DNA of 64,000 nt from Pseudoflavonifractor gallinarum (GTDB lineage Bacteria; Bacillota; Clostridia; Oscillospirales; Oscillospiraceae). How positions within the stretch are numbered: position 1 is the first letter of the stretch; each line of letters starts with the position of its first letter. The DNA is taken from NCBI RefSeq assembly GCF_014982855.1, contig NZ_JADCKF010000001.1, positions 1-64,000 of the forward strand, given 5' to 3'. The position numbers and the translations under genes were made by a program. A model generated the notes under the pieces. The model saw only the letters and a program-made list of their open reading frames with translations. It did not search any database and was not told where the DNA came from. This document shows, piece after piece, positions 41,252-50,370 of the stretch.

Positions 41252-42238
41252 TTATCGCTCTTCCCGGAAATAGGCGTTGCCCAGGTTGGCGGGGGGCTGG
41301 CTCTCCCGGCGCTGCCGGATGCTCACGGCGATGAGGACCACCACCGTGGCGATGTAGGGCACGATGTCATAGATGGGGGCCAGACGGTTCCCGCCCCAGT
41401 TCATGTACAGGCGCAGCACCGACAGTCCGCCGAACACCAGGCTGCCCGCCAGCGCCCGGGCCGGGCTCCAGGTGGCGAAGATGACCAGAGCCACGGCGAT
41501 CCAGCCTTTACCTGCGATGCAGTTGTGCACCCAGACGCCCTGCTGCTGGGCCATGACGATGTACATACCGCCCAGGCCCGAGATCCCGCCGCCGATGCAG
41601 GTGGCCAGATACCGGTAGGCCGTCACATTGATGCCGGCCGCATCGGCCGTGCCCGGATTCTCACCCACCGAGCGCAGGTTGAGGCCCAGCCGGCTGTGAT
41701 TCAGGAACAGCGAGAGAACGACCGCCACCAGCACCGCCAGATAGACCAGATAGTTGTAGGAGAAGAGGAGCTTCCCCACCACCGGCAGGTCTTGAAGCAC
41801 CGGGATGCCGCCGTTGAAGACGCTCTTGGTGCTCTGGCTCACCGCCACAAAGCCGCCGGCGGCGTTGCCCATGGCCTCGCCCACCAGGTTGCCGAAGCCG
41901 GTGCCGAAGATGGTCAGGGCCAGACCGGTCACGTTCTGGTTGGCCCGCAGGGTGATGGTGAGCACGCTGTACAGAAGCGCCCCGAAGGCCGCGCACAGGA
42001 AGGCACACACCGTGGCGATGACCGCCGCCGTCACGCCGGAGGCCGCGGGACCGGCCATCTGCTCGTAGTAATAGGCCCCGGCCAGACCGGCCACGCCGCC
42101 CATGTACATCATGCCCTCCACACCGAGGTTCAGGTTGCCCGATTTCTCGGTGAGGATCTCTCCCAGTGTGCCGAAGAGCAGGGGCGCCCCCGCCGCCACA
42201 GCGGCCATGACAAAGGCAATGGAAAACAGATTACTCAT
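41252..42238 (-). CDS. nupQ: nucleoside ABC transporter permease (NupQ/YufQ type)
   Basis: The 328-residue permease has about eight to ten membrane helices and the EKSGNLNLGVEGMMYMGG motif that marks the BPD_transp_2 permeases of BMP-type nucleoside/purine importers. The start at 42238 overlaps the partner permease gene by 8 bp; a much longer open frame upstream is antisense-like and not used. It forms the transmembrane channel with the NupP-like protein. The operon order is binding protein, ATPase, permease, permease. Confidence 0.9.
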   Translation of the reverse strand: MSNLFSIAFVMAAVAAGAPLLFGTLGEILTEKSGNLNLGVEGMMYMGGVAGLAGAYYYEQMAGPAASGVTAAVIATVCAFLCAAFGALLYSVLTITLRANQNVTGLALTIFGTGFGNLVGEAMGNAAGGFVAVSQSTKSVFNGGIPVLQDLPVVGKLLFSYNYLVYLAVLVAVVLSLFLNHSRLGLNLRSVGENPGTADAAGINVTAYRYLATCIGGGISGLGGMYIVMAQQQGVWVHNCIAGKGWIAVALVIFATWSPARALAGSLVFGGLSVLRLYMNWGGNRLAPIYDIVPYIATVVVLIAVSIRQRRESQPPANLGNAYFREER

Positions 42239-43334
42239 GCGTACGCTCCCCCTTTCCCCGGACGATGAGCCGGTAGCTGATGAAGAACTCACATCCCAGC
42301 ATGAAGAAGAGCACGATGCCCGTGAGCATGTCAGCCGCCGAAGCCGGGATGGTATAGAGGGTCTGGATGGTATCCGCGCCCTTTTCCAGGATGGCCAGCA
42401 GCGCGGCAATGGCGATCATGACAAAGGGGTTGAGCTTGGCAAGCCACGCCACCGTAATGGCGGTAAAGCCGATACCGCCGGCGGTGTTCTCGGTGAGGGT
42501 GCCGCTGGCCCCCGACACCTGGAGGAAGCCAACCAGCCCCGCGATGCCGCCCGAGAGGAACATGGTGCGCCGGATGATGTGGGATACGTTCATGCCCGCA
42601 TACTGGGCGGTGCGCACGCTCTCGCCCACCACGGCGATCTCATAGCCCTGCTTGCTGTATTTGAGATAGCCGAACATGAGGGCGGTCACCGCCAGGACGA
42701 TGATCCAGCCGATGTGGACGCCCAGCGCCTTGGGCAGCAGGGCCGCCGAGTCAAACATGGGGATCTTGGGATAGCCGTTGGCGTTCAGGTCGGGGCCCCA
42801 GGGTCCGGCCTGGAGATACCTTACAAACCCCAGGACGATGTAGTTGAGCATCAGGGTAAACAGGGTCTCGTTGGTCCCCCACCGGGCCTTGAAGACCGCG
42901 GGGATGAGTCCCCACACTCCGCCGGCCAGGATGCCGGCCACTGCCATGACCACCAGCAGGACCGGCCGGGGCAGGCTGTCCGCCCAGAAGAGGGCAAAGT
43001 AGCTGGCCGCGATGCCGCCGGCCAGGATCTGGCCCTCCGCGCCGATGTTCCAGAACTTCATCTTGAAGGCGGGGGCGATGGCCACCGCCGCACCCAGCAG
43101 AGGGATGGCCTTTTTCACGGTCTCCCGCAGGACCCGGCTCTTGCCCAGGGACCCCTCCACCATGGAGGCGTAGACCTGGATGGGGTTGTGCCCCAGCACC
43201 GCGATGATGAGTCCGCCGGTGACCAGGGCCAGCAGGATGGCCGCGGCCCGGATGGCCCACGCCTGGGCGCGGGGGATGTCGTCCCGCTTGGCCAGACGAA
43301 TCAGTGGCTCTCTGTGTTCGGTGTGTACGCTCAT
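42231..43334 (-). CDS. nupP: nucleoside ABC transporter permease (NupP/YufP type)
   Basis: The 367-residue permease has a basic N-terminal tail, about ten membrane helices, and the KMKFWNIGAEGQILAGGIAA segment typical of this branch. The start at 43334 overlaps the ATPase stop by 4 bp and has a GGAGGG site upstream. Together with NupQ it should build the membrane channel of a purine-nucleoside or related importer. Confidence 0.9.
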   Translation of the reverse strand: MSVHTEHREPLIRLAKRDDIPRAQAWAIRAAAILLALVTGGLIIAVLGHNPIQVYASMVEGSLGKSRVLRETVKKAIPLLGAAVAIAPAFKMKFWNIGAEGQILAGGIAASYFALFWADSLPRPVLLVVMAVAGILAGGVWGLIPAVFKARWGTNETLFTLMLNYIVLGFVRYLQAGPWGPDLNANGYPKIPMFDSAALLPKALGVHIGWIIVLAVTALMFGYLKYSKQGYEIAVVGESVRTAQYAGMNVSHIIRRTMFLSGGIAGLVGFLQVSGASGTLTENTAGGIGFTAITVAWLAKLNPFVMIAIAALLAILEKGADTIQTLYTIPASAADMLTGIVLFFMLGCEFFISYRLIVRGKGERTHE

Positions 43335-44920
43335 ACCGCCGCACCCTCCTTTCCAGTCCCGCTCAGGTGGGTCATGAGGAGGCCCACCTCCTCCTTGGTG
43401 GTCTGTTCCGCGTCCACGATGCCGCTGACCCGGCCGCCGCAGAGCACCAGGATGCGGTCGCACAGCTCCAGCAGCACGTCCAGATCCTCACCCACCAGGA
43501 TGACGGCCACCCCCCGCTTCTTCTGCTCATTGAGAAGGTTGTAGATGGTGTAGGAGGAATTGATGTCCAGTCCCCGCACCGGGTAGGCCGTCATGAGCAC
43601 CGTGGGGCTGGAGGCGATCTCTCGTCCCACCAGCACCTTCTGCACGTTGCCGCCCGAGAGGCGGCGCACCGGGGTGGAGATGCTGGGCGCCACGATCTCC
43701 AGCTCCTCCTTCAGCCGCATGGCCAGCTCCCGGGGCGGCTTCCGGTCCACCAGAGGGCCCTTGCCCTGCCGATAGGTCTTGAGCATCATGTTGTCCACCA
43801 TGTCCATGCTGGCCACCAGGCCCATGCCCAGCCGGTCCTCGGGTACGAAGGCCAGGGAGACCCCGATCTTCTGGATCTGGGTGGGAGTCTTCCCCACCAG
43901 CTCCTCTCCGGCCTTGTCCACCGGGACATGGAGTCCGGCGATCTCCGAATTGGGATGGGGCGGGTAGTAGAAGATATGCCCCGACTCCACCTTCTGGAGT
44001 CCCGCGATGGCCTCCAGCAGCTCCTTCTGGCCCGAACCGGCGATCCCGGCGATGCCCAGGATCTCGCCGCCCCGGGCCTCAAAGGACACATCCTCCAGGG
44101 CCTTGACTCCCTCTGCCCCCCGGCAGTTGAGTCCCTTGACCTCCAGACGCAGGTCCTGATACTCCGTCTTGGGCCGGTCGATGTTCAGGCTCACCGCATG
44201 GCCCACCATCATCTCGGTGAGCTTCTGGGGATTGGTCTCACAGGTGGGGACGGTACCGATGTATTGGCCCTTGCGCAGGACGGCCACCTGGTCGGAGATG
44301 GCCATGACCTCGTGGAGCTTGTGGGTGATGATGATGATGGACTTGCCGTCGCCCCGCATGTTGCGGAGAACGGCAAAGAGCTTGGCGGTCTCCTGGGGGG
44401 TGAGAACGGCGGTGGGCTCGTCCAAAATGAGAATATTGGCGCCCCGGTAGAGGACCTTGACGATCTCCACCGTCTGCTTCTGGGAGACCGACATGTCGTA
44501 CACCTTCTGATCCGGGTCGATTTCAAAGCCGTATTTCTCACTGATGGCCTTGACCTGGCGCCCCACTTCCCGCCGGTCCAGACGCCCGCCCCCCTTGAGA
44601 CCCAGAATGATATTCTCGGCGGCCGTCAGCACGTCCACCAGCTTGAAGTGCTGGTGGATCATGCCGATGCCCAGGTCGTGGGCGTCCTTGGGGGAGCGGA
44701 TGGTGACCTCCTTCCCGTCCACCAGGATGGAGCCATGGTCGGGAAAATAGATGCCCGAGAGCATGTTCATCAGTGTGGTCTTACCGCTTCCGTTTTCTCC
44801 CAGCAGGGAGAGGATCTCTCCCCGGCGCAGGGTCAGGGAGACCTTGTCGTTGGCCACCACCTCGCCAAAGGTCTTGGTCAGCTCCCGCAGCTCGATGGCA
44901 TAGTTGGCCTGGTTATCCAT
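43331..44920 (-). CDS. nupO: nucleoside ABC transporter ATPase, duplicated nucleotide-binding domains
   Basis: The 529-residue protein has two fused ATPase domains. The first has an intact Walker A GENGSGKTT and Walker B ILILDEPTAVLTP. The second is degenerate at Walker A (GIAGSGQKE) but keeps LSGGNVQKVLVGREI. This asymmetric arrangement is normal for RbsA/NupO-like importers. It energises uptake by the two permeases. It is separated from the binding-protein gene by 104 bp containing a hairpin terminator that should lower its transcript level. Confidence 0.92.
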   Translation of the reverse strand: MDNQANYAIELRELTKTFGEVVANDKVSLTLRRGEILSLLGENGSGKTTLMNMLSGIYFPDHGSILVDGKEVTIRSPKDAHDLGIGMIHQHFKLVDVLTAAENIILGLKGGGRLDRREVGRQVKAISEKYGFEIDPDQKVYDMSVSQKQTVEIVKVLYRGANILILDEPTAVLTPQETAKLFAVLRNMRGDGKSIIIITHKLHEVMAISDQVAVLRKGQYIGTVPTCETNPQKLTEMMVGHAVSLNIDRPKTEYQDLRLEVKGLNCRGAEGVKALEDVSFEARGGEILGIAGIAGSGQKELLEAIAGLQKVESGHIFYYPPHPNSEIAGLHVPVDKAGEELVGKTPTQIQKIGVSLAFVPEDRLGMGLVASMDMVDNMMLKTYRQGKGPLVDRKPPRELAMRLKEELEIVAPSISTPVRRLSGGNVQKVLVGREIASSPTVLMTAYPVRGLDINSSYTIYNLLNEQKKRGVAVILVGEDLDVLLELCDRILVLCGGRVSGIVDAEQTTKEEVGLLMTHLSGTGKEGAAV

Positions 44921-44960
44921 GTGCTCACCTCTCTTGCTCAGTTTGGGCAGCGCCCTGTGG

Positions 44961-44999
44961 AAAAAAGGGCGGGGCTGCGGGAATGCGCAGCCCCGCCCG
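44961..44999 (-). terminator. attenuating terminator between the binding-protein and ATPase genes
   Basis: GGGCGGGGCTGCG pairs with CGCAGCCCCGCCC on the minus strand, followed by six T. Such an internal terminator would give more binding protein than membrane components. Confidence 0.85.
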
Positions 45000-45024
45000 G
45001 GGTGTTGCCGTCGGTTGCTCTCGG

Positions 45025-46227
45025 TTACTGGTCGGACACCACGGTGATGCCGTCCACAATATAGTCAAAGTAGGGGGCGCTGGTCTTGCCGCCGGCCACA
45101 TCGCTCTCGATGAAGGCCTCGCCCTCAGCCAGGTCCAGCACGTCCTTCTCGCTGCCGTCGGGGTTGTAGGACACGCCGTGCAGCGGACCGGCAAAGACCT
45201 GGAGGCTGCCGTCCTTCAGGCCGGCCTCGGCGGCCTCGATGGCCTCCTGGGTGCCCTCGGCGGCGATGGCCTCATTCAGGGGGGTAAGGAGGACGGCGCC
45301 GTCGGCATAGCCCTGGCTCCAGTCCTTGGGGATCTCCTTGCCGTCCAGGACTGCCTGGACCGCCTCGGTGAAGTAGATGCCCCAGTCGATGCGGGTGGAC
45401 AGGAGGGAGGCACCGGGAGCGGCCTCGGTCATGTCGGCGTTGTAGCCCACCTGGAAGGCGCCGTTCATCTCGGCGGTGGTGGCGGGGCCGGTGGAGTCGG
45501 AGTGCTGGCTCACCACGCCGCAGCCCCGGTCGATGAGGGCCTGAGCGGTCTGGCTCTCCAGGCTGGCGTCATTCCAGGTATTGGTATAGATGACGTCCAT
45601 GGTCACTTCGGGGTAGACGCTCTTGGCGCCCAGATAGAAGGCGGTGTAGCCCGAAATAACCTCGGCATAGGGATAGGCGCCCACATAGCCCAGCTTGGGA
45701 TTGCCGATCTCCTTGGCCTTCATGCCGGCGGCGATACCGGCCAGGTAGCGGCCCTCGTAGATGTTGGCAAAGCAGTTATGCAGGTTGGGCAGATCCTCTG
45801 TGTGGGCCTGGGTACCGGTGGCATGGCAGAACTGGATGTCGGGATTCTCCCGGGCCGCCATGGTCACATAGTCACCAAAGCCAAAGCTGGTGGCGAAGAT
45901 GATGTCGCATTCCCGGTCGATCAGGTCGTTGAGGGCATCGGCGCAGGCATCGTTTTCCGGGATGTTGTACTTGGTGATGATCTGGTCGTCGGAGAGACCC
46001 AGATTGGCCTGCATCTCTTTGACGCCCTGGACCATGTTGTAGGTGTAGCCCATGTCGCTCTCGTCGCCGATGTGGACAAAGCCTACCTTCAGCTCCTCCT
46101 TGGCTACACCGGCCGTCTCTCCCCCGCCGCTTCCGCTGGGAGCCGGAGTTTCCTCACCGCCGCCGCAGGCGGCCAGCCCTACGGCCAGCGTACCGGCCAG
46201 GAGCATCGCCAAAATCCGCTTTTTCAT
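45025..46227 (-). CDS. BMP family substrate-binding lipoprotein (PnrA-like)
   Basis: The 400-residue lipoprotein has a signal ending LAVGLAACGGG (lipid-modified cysteine near residue 21), a Gly/Ser-rich linker, and a periplasmic-binding-protein fold of the BMP/PnrA family (VGFVHIGDESDMGYTYNMVQG at the ligand-domain start). Characterised members bind purine nucleosides, although riboflavin and other ligands occur. It is the first gene of the transporter operon, and xpt immediately upstream favours a purine ligand. AAGGAGG supports the start. Confidence 0.92.
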   Translation of the reverse strand: MKKRILAMLLAGTLAVGLAACGGGEETPAPSGSGGGETAGVAKEELKVGFVHIGDESDMGYTYNMVQGVKEMQANLGLSDDQIITKYNIPENDACADALNDLIDRECDIIFATSFGFGDYVTMAARENPDIQFCHATGTQAHTEDLPNLHNCFANIYEGRYLAGIAAGMKAKEIGNPKLGYVGAYPYAEVISGYTAFYLGAKSVYPEVTMDVIYTNTWNDASLESQTAQALIDRGCGVVSQHSDSTGPATTAEMNGAFQVGYNADMTEAAPGASLLSTRIDWGIYFTEAVQAVLDGKEIPKDWSQGYADGAVLLTPLNEAIAAEGTQEAIEAAEAGLKDGSLQVFAGPLHGVSYNPDGSEKDVLDLAEGEAFIESDVAGGKTSAPYFDYIVDGITVVSDQ

Positions 46228-46283
46228 ACCATGTTCCTCCTTTTCACATTGGTCTTTGCAAGAGTGTCCTTGTGTATCCTATA

Positions 46284-46297
46284 ACGGCGCGTGCCGT
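46284..46297. promoter_or_regulatory. palindrome upstream of the BMP lipoprotein gene
   Basis: ACGGC and GCCGT arms around GCGT (46284-46297) lie about 60 bp upstream of the start codon in the promoter region. It could be an operator. No convincing -35/-10 pair was fixed. Confidence 0.3.
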
Positions 46298-46331
46298 AAT
46301 AGACATATGATCTGCGCAATACCTGCAAGAG

Positions 46332-46362
46332 AAAAAACGGGAGAGGCGCGCACCTCTCCCGC
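46332..46362 (-). terminator. intrinsic terminator of xpt
   Basis: CGGGAGAGG pairs with CCTCTCCCG, followed by six T on the minus strand, directly after the xpt stop. Confidence 0.88.
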
Positions 46363-46367
46363 GGTTC

Positions 46368-46946
46368 TTATTCGCAGAACTCGATGGAGTTGGTGGCCTC
46401 GTCCATAGACTTGACCCGGGCCAGAGACTCCACCCGCACGCCCATGGAGCGAATCAGGTCGCCGCCGGGCTGGAAGGCCTTCTCCACGCAGATGCCGGCG
46501 CCCACCAGGGTGGCGCCCGCGTCCCGCACCAGGTTGATCAGACCCTGGAGCGCGCTGCCGTTGGCCAGGAAGTCGTCGATGAGGAGCACACGGTCCTCAG
46601 GGCCCAAAAACTCCTTGGACACGATGATATCGTACACCTTTCCGTGGGTGAAGGACTCCACCTTGGAGGTGTACACATCGCCGGCGATGTTCTTGGTCTT
46701 GTTCTTCTTGGCAAAGATCACGGGCACGTTAAAAAACTGCGCGGTGATGCACGCAATGCCGATGCCCGAGGCTTCGATGGTGAGAATTTTGTTCACGCCG
46801 CAGTCCCCGTACAGGCGCTTGAACTCCTTGCCGATCTCATTGATGAGGCCGATATCCATCTGATGATTGAGGAAACGGTCTACCTTGAGCACCTCGGTGC
46901 CCCGGATGGTGCCATCCTTGCGAATGCGCTCTTCCAACAGTTTCAT
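46368..46946 (-). CDS. xpt: xanthine phosphoribosyltransferase
   Basis: The 192-residue enzyme matches Bacillus Xpt in length and sequence, starting MKLLEERIRKDG and carrying the PRPP-binding motif VLLIDDFLANGSA and the KNIAGDVYTSKVESFTHG segment. It converts xanthine (and PRPP) to XMP, linking base uptake to GTP synthesis. The ATG at 46946 aligns with family starts; an upstream ATG nine codons earlier is not supported. It has its own promoter and terminator. A guanine-type purine riboswitch, common before xpt, was looked for and not found. Confidence 0.94.
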   Translation of the reverse strand: MKLLEERIRKDGTIRGTEVLKVDRFLNHQMDIGLINEIGKEFKRLYGDCGVNKILTIEASGIGIACITAQFFNVPVIFAKKNKTKNIAGDVYTSKVESFTHGKVYDIIVSKEFLGPEDRVLLIDDFLANGSALQGLINLVRDAGATLVGAGICVEKAFQPGGDLIRSMGVRVESLARVKSMDEATNSIEFCE

Positions 46947-47003
46947 AGCTCTTCTCCCATTCTCGTCATTCATTGGTCCCGCGAGGGACTTTCTCTTTGT
47001 TTT

Positions 47004-47032
47004 ATCATAGCAAAAAAAAGCACCTCCGTCAC
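47004..47032 (-). promoter_or_regulatory. promoter of xpt
   Basis: Minus-strand GTGACG (47027-47032), 17-nt spacer and TATGAT (47004-47009). The short leader has a GTCCC/GGGAC hairpin. Confidence 0.62.
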
Positions 47033-47117
47033 CCCCTTTTCATCGAAAAATGGTTTTCTTAGAAACAAAATATTTTGTTGTTCCACCACAGTTCGACCCC
47101 TTCCGTCCGGGTATCCA

Positions 47118-47182
47118 TTGCGTTTACTTCCTTCGCCTGCTACAATGAAAGCGGCATCTGTCCGGGTTCTCCTCCCGGACAG
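47118..47182 (+). promoter_or_regulatory. promoter and leader hairpin of the SLH/GH18 gene
   Basis: TTGCGT (47118-47123), 17-nt spacer and TACAAT (47141-47146). Just downstream, CTGTCCGGG (47158-47166) pairs with CCCGGACAG (47174-47182). The hairpin lacks a T run, so it may stabilise the 5' end of the transcript. Confidence 0.68.
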
Positions 47183-47234
47183 GAGTCTCACCCGATCGAG
47201 TTATCCATCCGCTGATTCATAAGGAGGTTTTTTC

Positions 47235-48884
47235 ATGCGACGCAGACTTCTCTCTCTGGCGCTTTCCGCCGGATTGATGCTCTCTCTGTCCGCCCCCGCT
47301 CTGGCTTACAGCGATACCGCCGGCCACTGGGCCGAGTCGGTCATCCAGCGGGCCACCAATTACGGCCTGATGGTGGGCTATGAGGACGGCCGCTTCGGCG
47401 TGGCCGACAACCTCAACCGCGCTTCCTTTGTGACCATCCTCTGCCAGATGTTCTCCTGGGAGGCGGTCCGGCCCGATCACGCCAGCTTCATCGACTGTCC
47501 CTCCTCCCACTGGGCCTACGGCTATGTGGAGGCGGCCCGGGCCCACGGCGTCATGGACGCGGGTGGTAGCTTCCGCCCCGACGACTACATCAGCCGGGAG
47601 GAAATGGCCGTCATGCTGGTCAAGGCCCTGGGCTATGACACGCTGGCAAAGAGCGCCGCGGCCGATCTGCCCTTCTCCGACGTGACCGAGAACCAGGGCT
47701 ATATCTCCCTGGCCTACCACATCGGCATGGTCTCGGGCATCGAGGAGGACGGCAAGCTTCTCTTCAAGCCCGCCAGCTCGGCCACACGGGCCGAGGCCGC
47801 CACCATGCTGGTGCAGGTCTATGAGCGCTATACCTCCACCATTGAGTGGCTCCATGGGTTCTATGCTCTCTCCTCGTACAGCCAGATCGACCTGACCCGG
47901 CAGATGGACGCCGTCTCGGTGGGCTGGGCCCGGATGGAGTACGATCCCCAGCGGGGAGCGGTCCTCAACACCACCAGCGCGGAGGGCAACGACTGGAAAA
48001 TCCCCGCTCAGAGCGAGGCGGCCACCGGCTATTTTGAAAGCAATGGCATCCCCTATAACCTGTGTGTCTTTGGAAGCGCTTCCGACTCCATCACCCTCCC
48101 GGACGGCACCACCACTTCCACTGTGGCGGCCGTGACCGCCTCTTCTGCCAGCCGGGCCCAGGCCGTGGCCGCGCTGGCCGCCGCCGCGTCCGACTATGCG
48201 GGCATCACCATTGACTTTGAGGGACTCAAGGACAAGGACGGCCTGAAGGAGCACTTTGCCTCCTTTATGTCCGAACTGCGTGCCGCCCTTCCGGCGGACA
48301 AGCGTCTCTACGTGTGCGTCCAGCCCGGGCCCTATAACAATGGCTTTGACTTTAAATCCCTGGGGGAGAGCTGTGACAAGGTCATCCTCATGGCCCACGA
48401 CTACCGCCCGCCGGTCTCCGGCCTGAAGGTGGGCTCCATCCCCTCGGAGAGCTTTGCCCTCACCCCCTTCTCCAAGATCTATGCCGCCCTGGTGGAGATC
48501 ACCGACCCCCTCACCGGCGTGCAGGACAAGAGCAAGCTGGCCTTGGCCTTCTCCATGGATACCACCGGCTTCCGGATCGACGAGAACGGGCGTGTGCTGG
48601 AGAGCAAGTATTACCGTCCCACCATGGAGACCCTCTCCCAGCGCCTGGCCCAGAGCGACACCACTGTTACTTACAGCCAGACCGCCCGCAATCCCTACGC
48701 CATCTACACCGACGAGAGCGGGGCGCGCTATCAGGTCTGGTTTGAGGATGCCCAGAGCATTGCGGACAAGATCGATCTGGCCCAGATGTTCGGCATCACC
48801 GGCTTCTCCTTCTGGCGCCTGGGGAACATCCCCACCTATAGCAACTACAACCTGTGGACCGCCGTCCAGGCCGAACGTCCATAG
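47235..48884 (+). CDS. secreted protein with SLH domains and a GH18 glycosidase-like domain
   Basis: The 549-residue protein has a signal peptide (cleavage after APALA, near residue 24) and then three S-layer homology repeats (for example YSDTAGHWAESVIQRATNYGLMVGYEDGRFG, residues about 25-200) for anchoring to wall polymers. A C-terminal glycoside hydrolase 18 domain follows. The catalytic-strand motif is GITIDFEGLKD with the expected glutamate, resembling spore cortex and peptidoglycan-acting GH18 proteins such as the YaaH/SleL group. It probably cleaves N-acetylglucosamine bonds at the cell surface or in spores. A strong GGAGG site supports the start. Confidence 0.9.
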   Translation: MRRRLLSLALSAGLMLSLSAPALAYSDTAGHWAESVIQRATNYGLMVGYEDGRFGVADNLNRASFVTILCQMFSWEAVRPDHASFIDCPSSHWAYGYVEAARAHGVMDAGGSFRPDDYISREEMAVMLVKALGYDTLAKSAAADLPFSDVTENQGYISLAYHIGMVSGIEEDGKLLFKPASSATRAEAATMLVQVYERYTSTIEWLHGFYALSSYSQIDLTRQMDAVSVGWARMEYDPQRGAVLNTTSAEGNDWKIPAQSEAATGYFESNGIPYNLCVFGSASDSITLPDGTTTSTVAAVTASSASRAQAVAALAAAASDYAGITIDFEGLKDKDGLKEHFASFMSELRAALPADKRLYVCVQPGPYNNGFDFKSLGESCDKVILMAHDYRPPVSGLKVGSIPSESFALTPFSKIYAALVEITDPLTGVQDKSKLALAFSMDTTGFRIDENGRVLESKYYRPTMETLSQRLAQSDTTVTYSQTARNPYAIYTDESGARYQVWFEDAQSIADKIDLAQMFGITGFSFWRLGNIPTYSNYNLWTAVQAERP

Positions 48885-48930
48885 CCCATTACTGGATCGG
48901 AGAGATCCATCAACAGGAGGATGACCTGAC

Positions 48931-49794
48931 ATGAAGGCATCATGGAACGCACGGCTCCGGGACGTTTTCCTCATGACACTGGGGATTGTTCTGGTCTCCA
49001 TCGGCGTGTATTTCTTCAAATTTCCCAACAACTTCTCCATGGGCGGCGTATCCGGCCTGGCCGTGATTTTGGCCCCTCTCTCGCCCTGGCCCTGGCTGAG
49101 CGCCTCGGCCATCAACGGCGTGATCAATATTCTCTTCCTCTTCCTGGGCTTTGCCATGCTCAACCGTGGGTTCGGCCTGCGCACGGTCTACTGCTCCATC
49201 CTCTACTCCCTGGTCATCCAGGCCTTTGAGTGGATCTGTCCCCTGGATGCCCCCCTCACCCACGAGAAGATGCTGGAGCTCTTCTTTGCCGTCATCTTCC
49301 CCGCCCTGGGCTCGGCCATCCTCTTCAACATCAACGCCTCCTCCGGCGGCACCGACATCGTGGCCATGATTCTGAAAAAGTACACCGGCCTGGATGTGGG
49401 CAAGGCCCTGCTTCTGTCCGACGTGGTCATTGCCGCCTCCACCTTCCTGATCTTCGATGTGGAGACCGGTCTCTTCTCTATGCTGGGCCTGGTGCTCAAA
49501 TCGGTGCTGGTGGACAGCGTCATCGAATCCCTCAACCGCCGGAAAAACTTCTTTATCATCACCTCCGACCCCCGTATGGCCTGCGACTACATCACCCTCC
49601 GCCTCCACCGGGGCGCCACAGTGTGGGAGGGCGAGGGCGCCTATACCCACGAAAAGCACTGGGTGGTCCTCACCGCGCTCTCCCGGGGCCAGGCGGTGGC
49701 CCTGCGCCGCTACCTCAAGGAGAACGATCCCCAGGCCTTCTTTATCATCGCCAATTCCAGCGAGATCTTCGGCAAAGGCTTCCTGCGGGCCTGA
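48931..49794 (+). CDS. YitT family membrane protein
   Basis: The 287-residue protein has an N-terminal DUF161-type membrane domain of about five to six helices, including KFPNNFSMGGVSGLAVIL and NINASSGGTDIVAMILKK, and a C-terminal soluble DUF2179 domain (FIITSDPRMACDYITLRLHRGATVWEGEGAYT). This is the standard two-domain YitT layout. Its molecular function is unknown. It follows the SLH/GH18 gene by 46 bp with an AGGAGG site and may share its transcript. Confidence 0.92.
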   Translation: MKASWNARLRDVFLMTLGIVLVSIGVYFFKFPNNFSMGGVSGLAVILAPLSPWPWLSASAINGVINILFLFLGFAMLNRGFGLRTVYCSILYSLVIQAFEWICPLDAPLTHEKMLELFFAVIFPALGSAILFNINASSGGTDIVAMILKKYTGLDVGKALLLSDVVIAASTFLIFDVETGLFSMLGLVLKSVLVDSVIESLNRRKNFFIITSDPRMACDYITLRLHRGATVWEGEGAYTHEKHWVVLTALSRGQAVALRRYLKENDPQAFFIIANSSEIFGKGFLRA

Positions 49795-49798
49795 GTAC

Positions 49799-49842
49799 AA
49801 AAAACTGCGGCCGGATACCAATGGTATCCGGCCGCAGTTTTT
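49799..49842. terminator. bidirectional terminator between convergent genes
   Basis: Near-perfect 20-bp arms around AAT with flanking A and T runs lie between the yitT-like and DUF4870 genes. Confidence 0.92.
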
Positions 49843-49845
49843 CTC

Positions 49846-50157
49846 TTATCGCAGAAGTTGGATGCCTCCCACGATGGGCAGGGGCTTCTCCACATCCTGA
49901 GCCGCGTTGATGATGCCCACAATGGTCAACACCAACAGCACCAGATAGAGGATCTGTACCACGATCAGCAGCAGCCAGCCCAGCACCGGGATGACCGCTA
50001 AAATCTGCGAGACCACCGAGAGCACCAGACTGCACACACACAGGGTCAGCGCCTGGTTCAGGTGAAAGCGGCAGGCCGCCCGGTCCCCCAGCAAAAGCGC
50101 AATAATCAGTCCAATCAGCGTCAAATATGCCACAACATTGGTTGCTTTCCGACTCAT
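49846..50157 (-). CDS. small DUF4870-like membrane protein
   Basis: The 103-residue protein has three hydrophobic helices and the FHLNQALTL motif, resembling DUF4870/Tic20-like small membrane proteins (consensus FHxxQA). The family function is unknown. It is a single-gene unit, convergent with the YitT-like gene and divergent from noc, with AAAGGAGCC before the start. Confidence 0.8.
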   Translation of the reverse strand: MSRKATNVVAYLTLIGLIIALLLGDRAACRFHLNQALTLCVCSLVLSVVSQILAVIPVLGWLLLIVVQILYLVLLVLTIVGIINAAQDVEKPLPIVGGIQLLR

Positions 50158-50325
50158 AGCCGTTGGCTCCTTTCCTCTCTTTCCACCAGGGCATGCCGCC
50201 CCGGGCCCGCGTGATTTGGGTTCTTTCAGTATAGCACAGCGCTCCGGCCGGCTTCAAGGGCGACCAGAGCTTTAGGAAATATTTCCCACTCGACCCCCTT
50301 CCCCTCCCTTTGCGCGATTGTATGG

Positions 50326-50331
50326 TAAAAT
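50326..50331 (+). promoter_or_regulatory. extended -10 promoter of noc
   Basis: TAAAAT preceded by TGG forms an extended -10 element 40 bp upstream of the noc start. No good -35 box is visible. Confidence 0.5.
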
Positions 50332-50370
50332 ATGGTTATCAAATCTGTTGTGACAAGGAGGGAAGCTCCC

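Noticed and set aside
41001-46332. The 15-base string AATACCTGCAAGAGA occurring near 41002 and 46318
   Set aside because: In a 64-kb window a few exact 15-base matches are expected by chance, and the two contexts share nothing else.
46947-47030. A purine (guanine/xanthine) riboswitch before xpt
   Set aside because: The leader from the predicted promoter to the start is under 60 nt and lacks the conserved purine aptamer core and paired loops.
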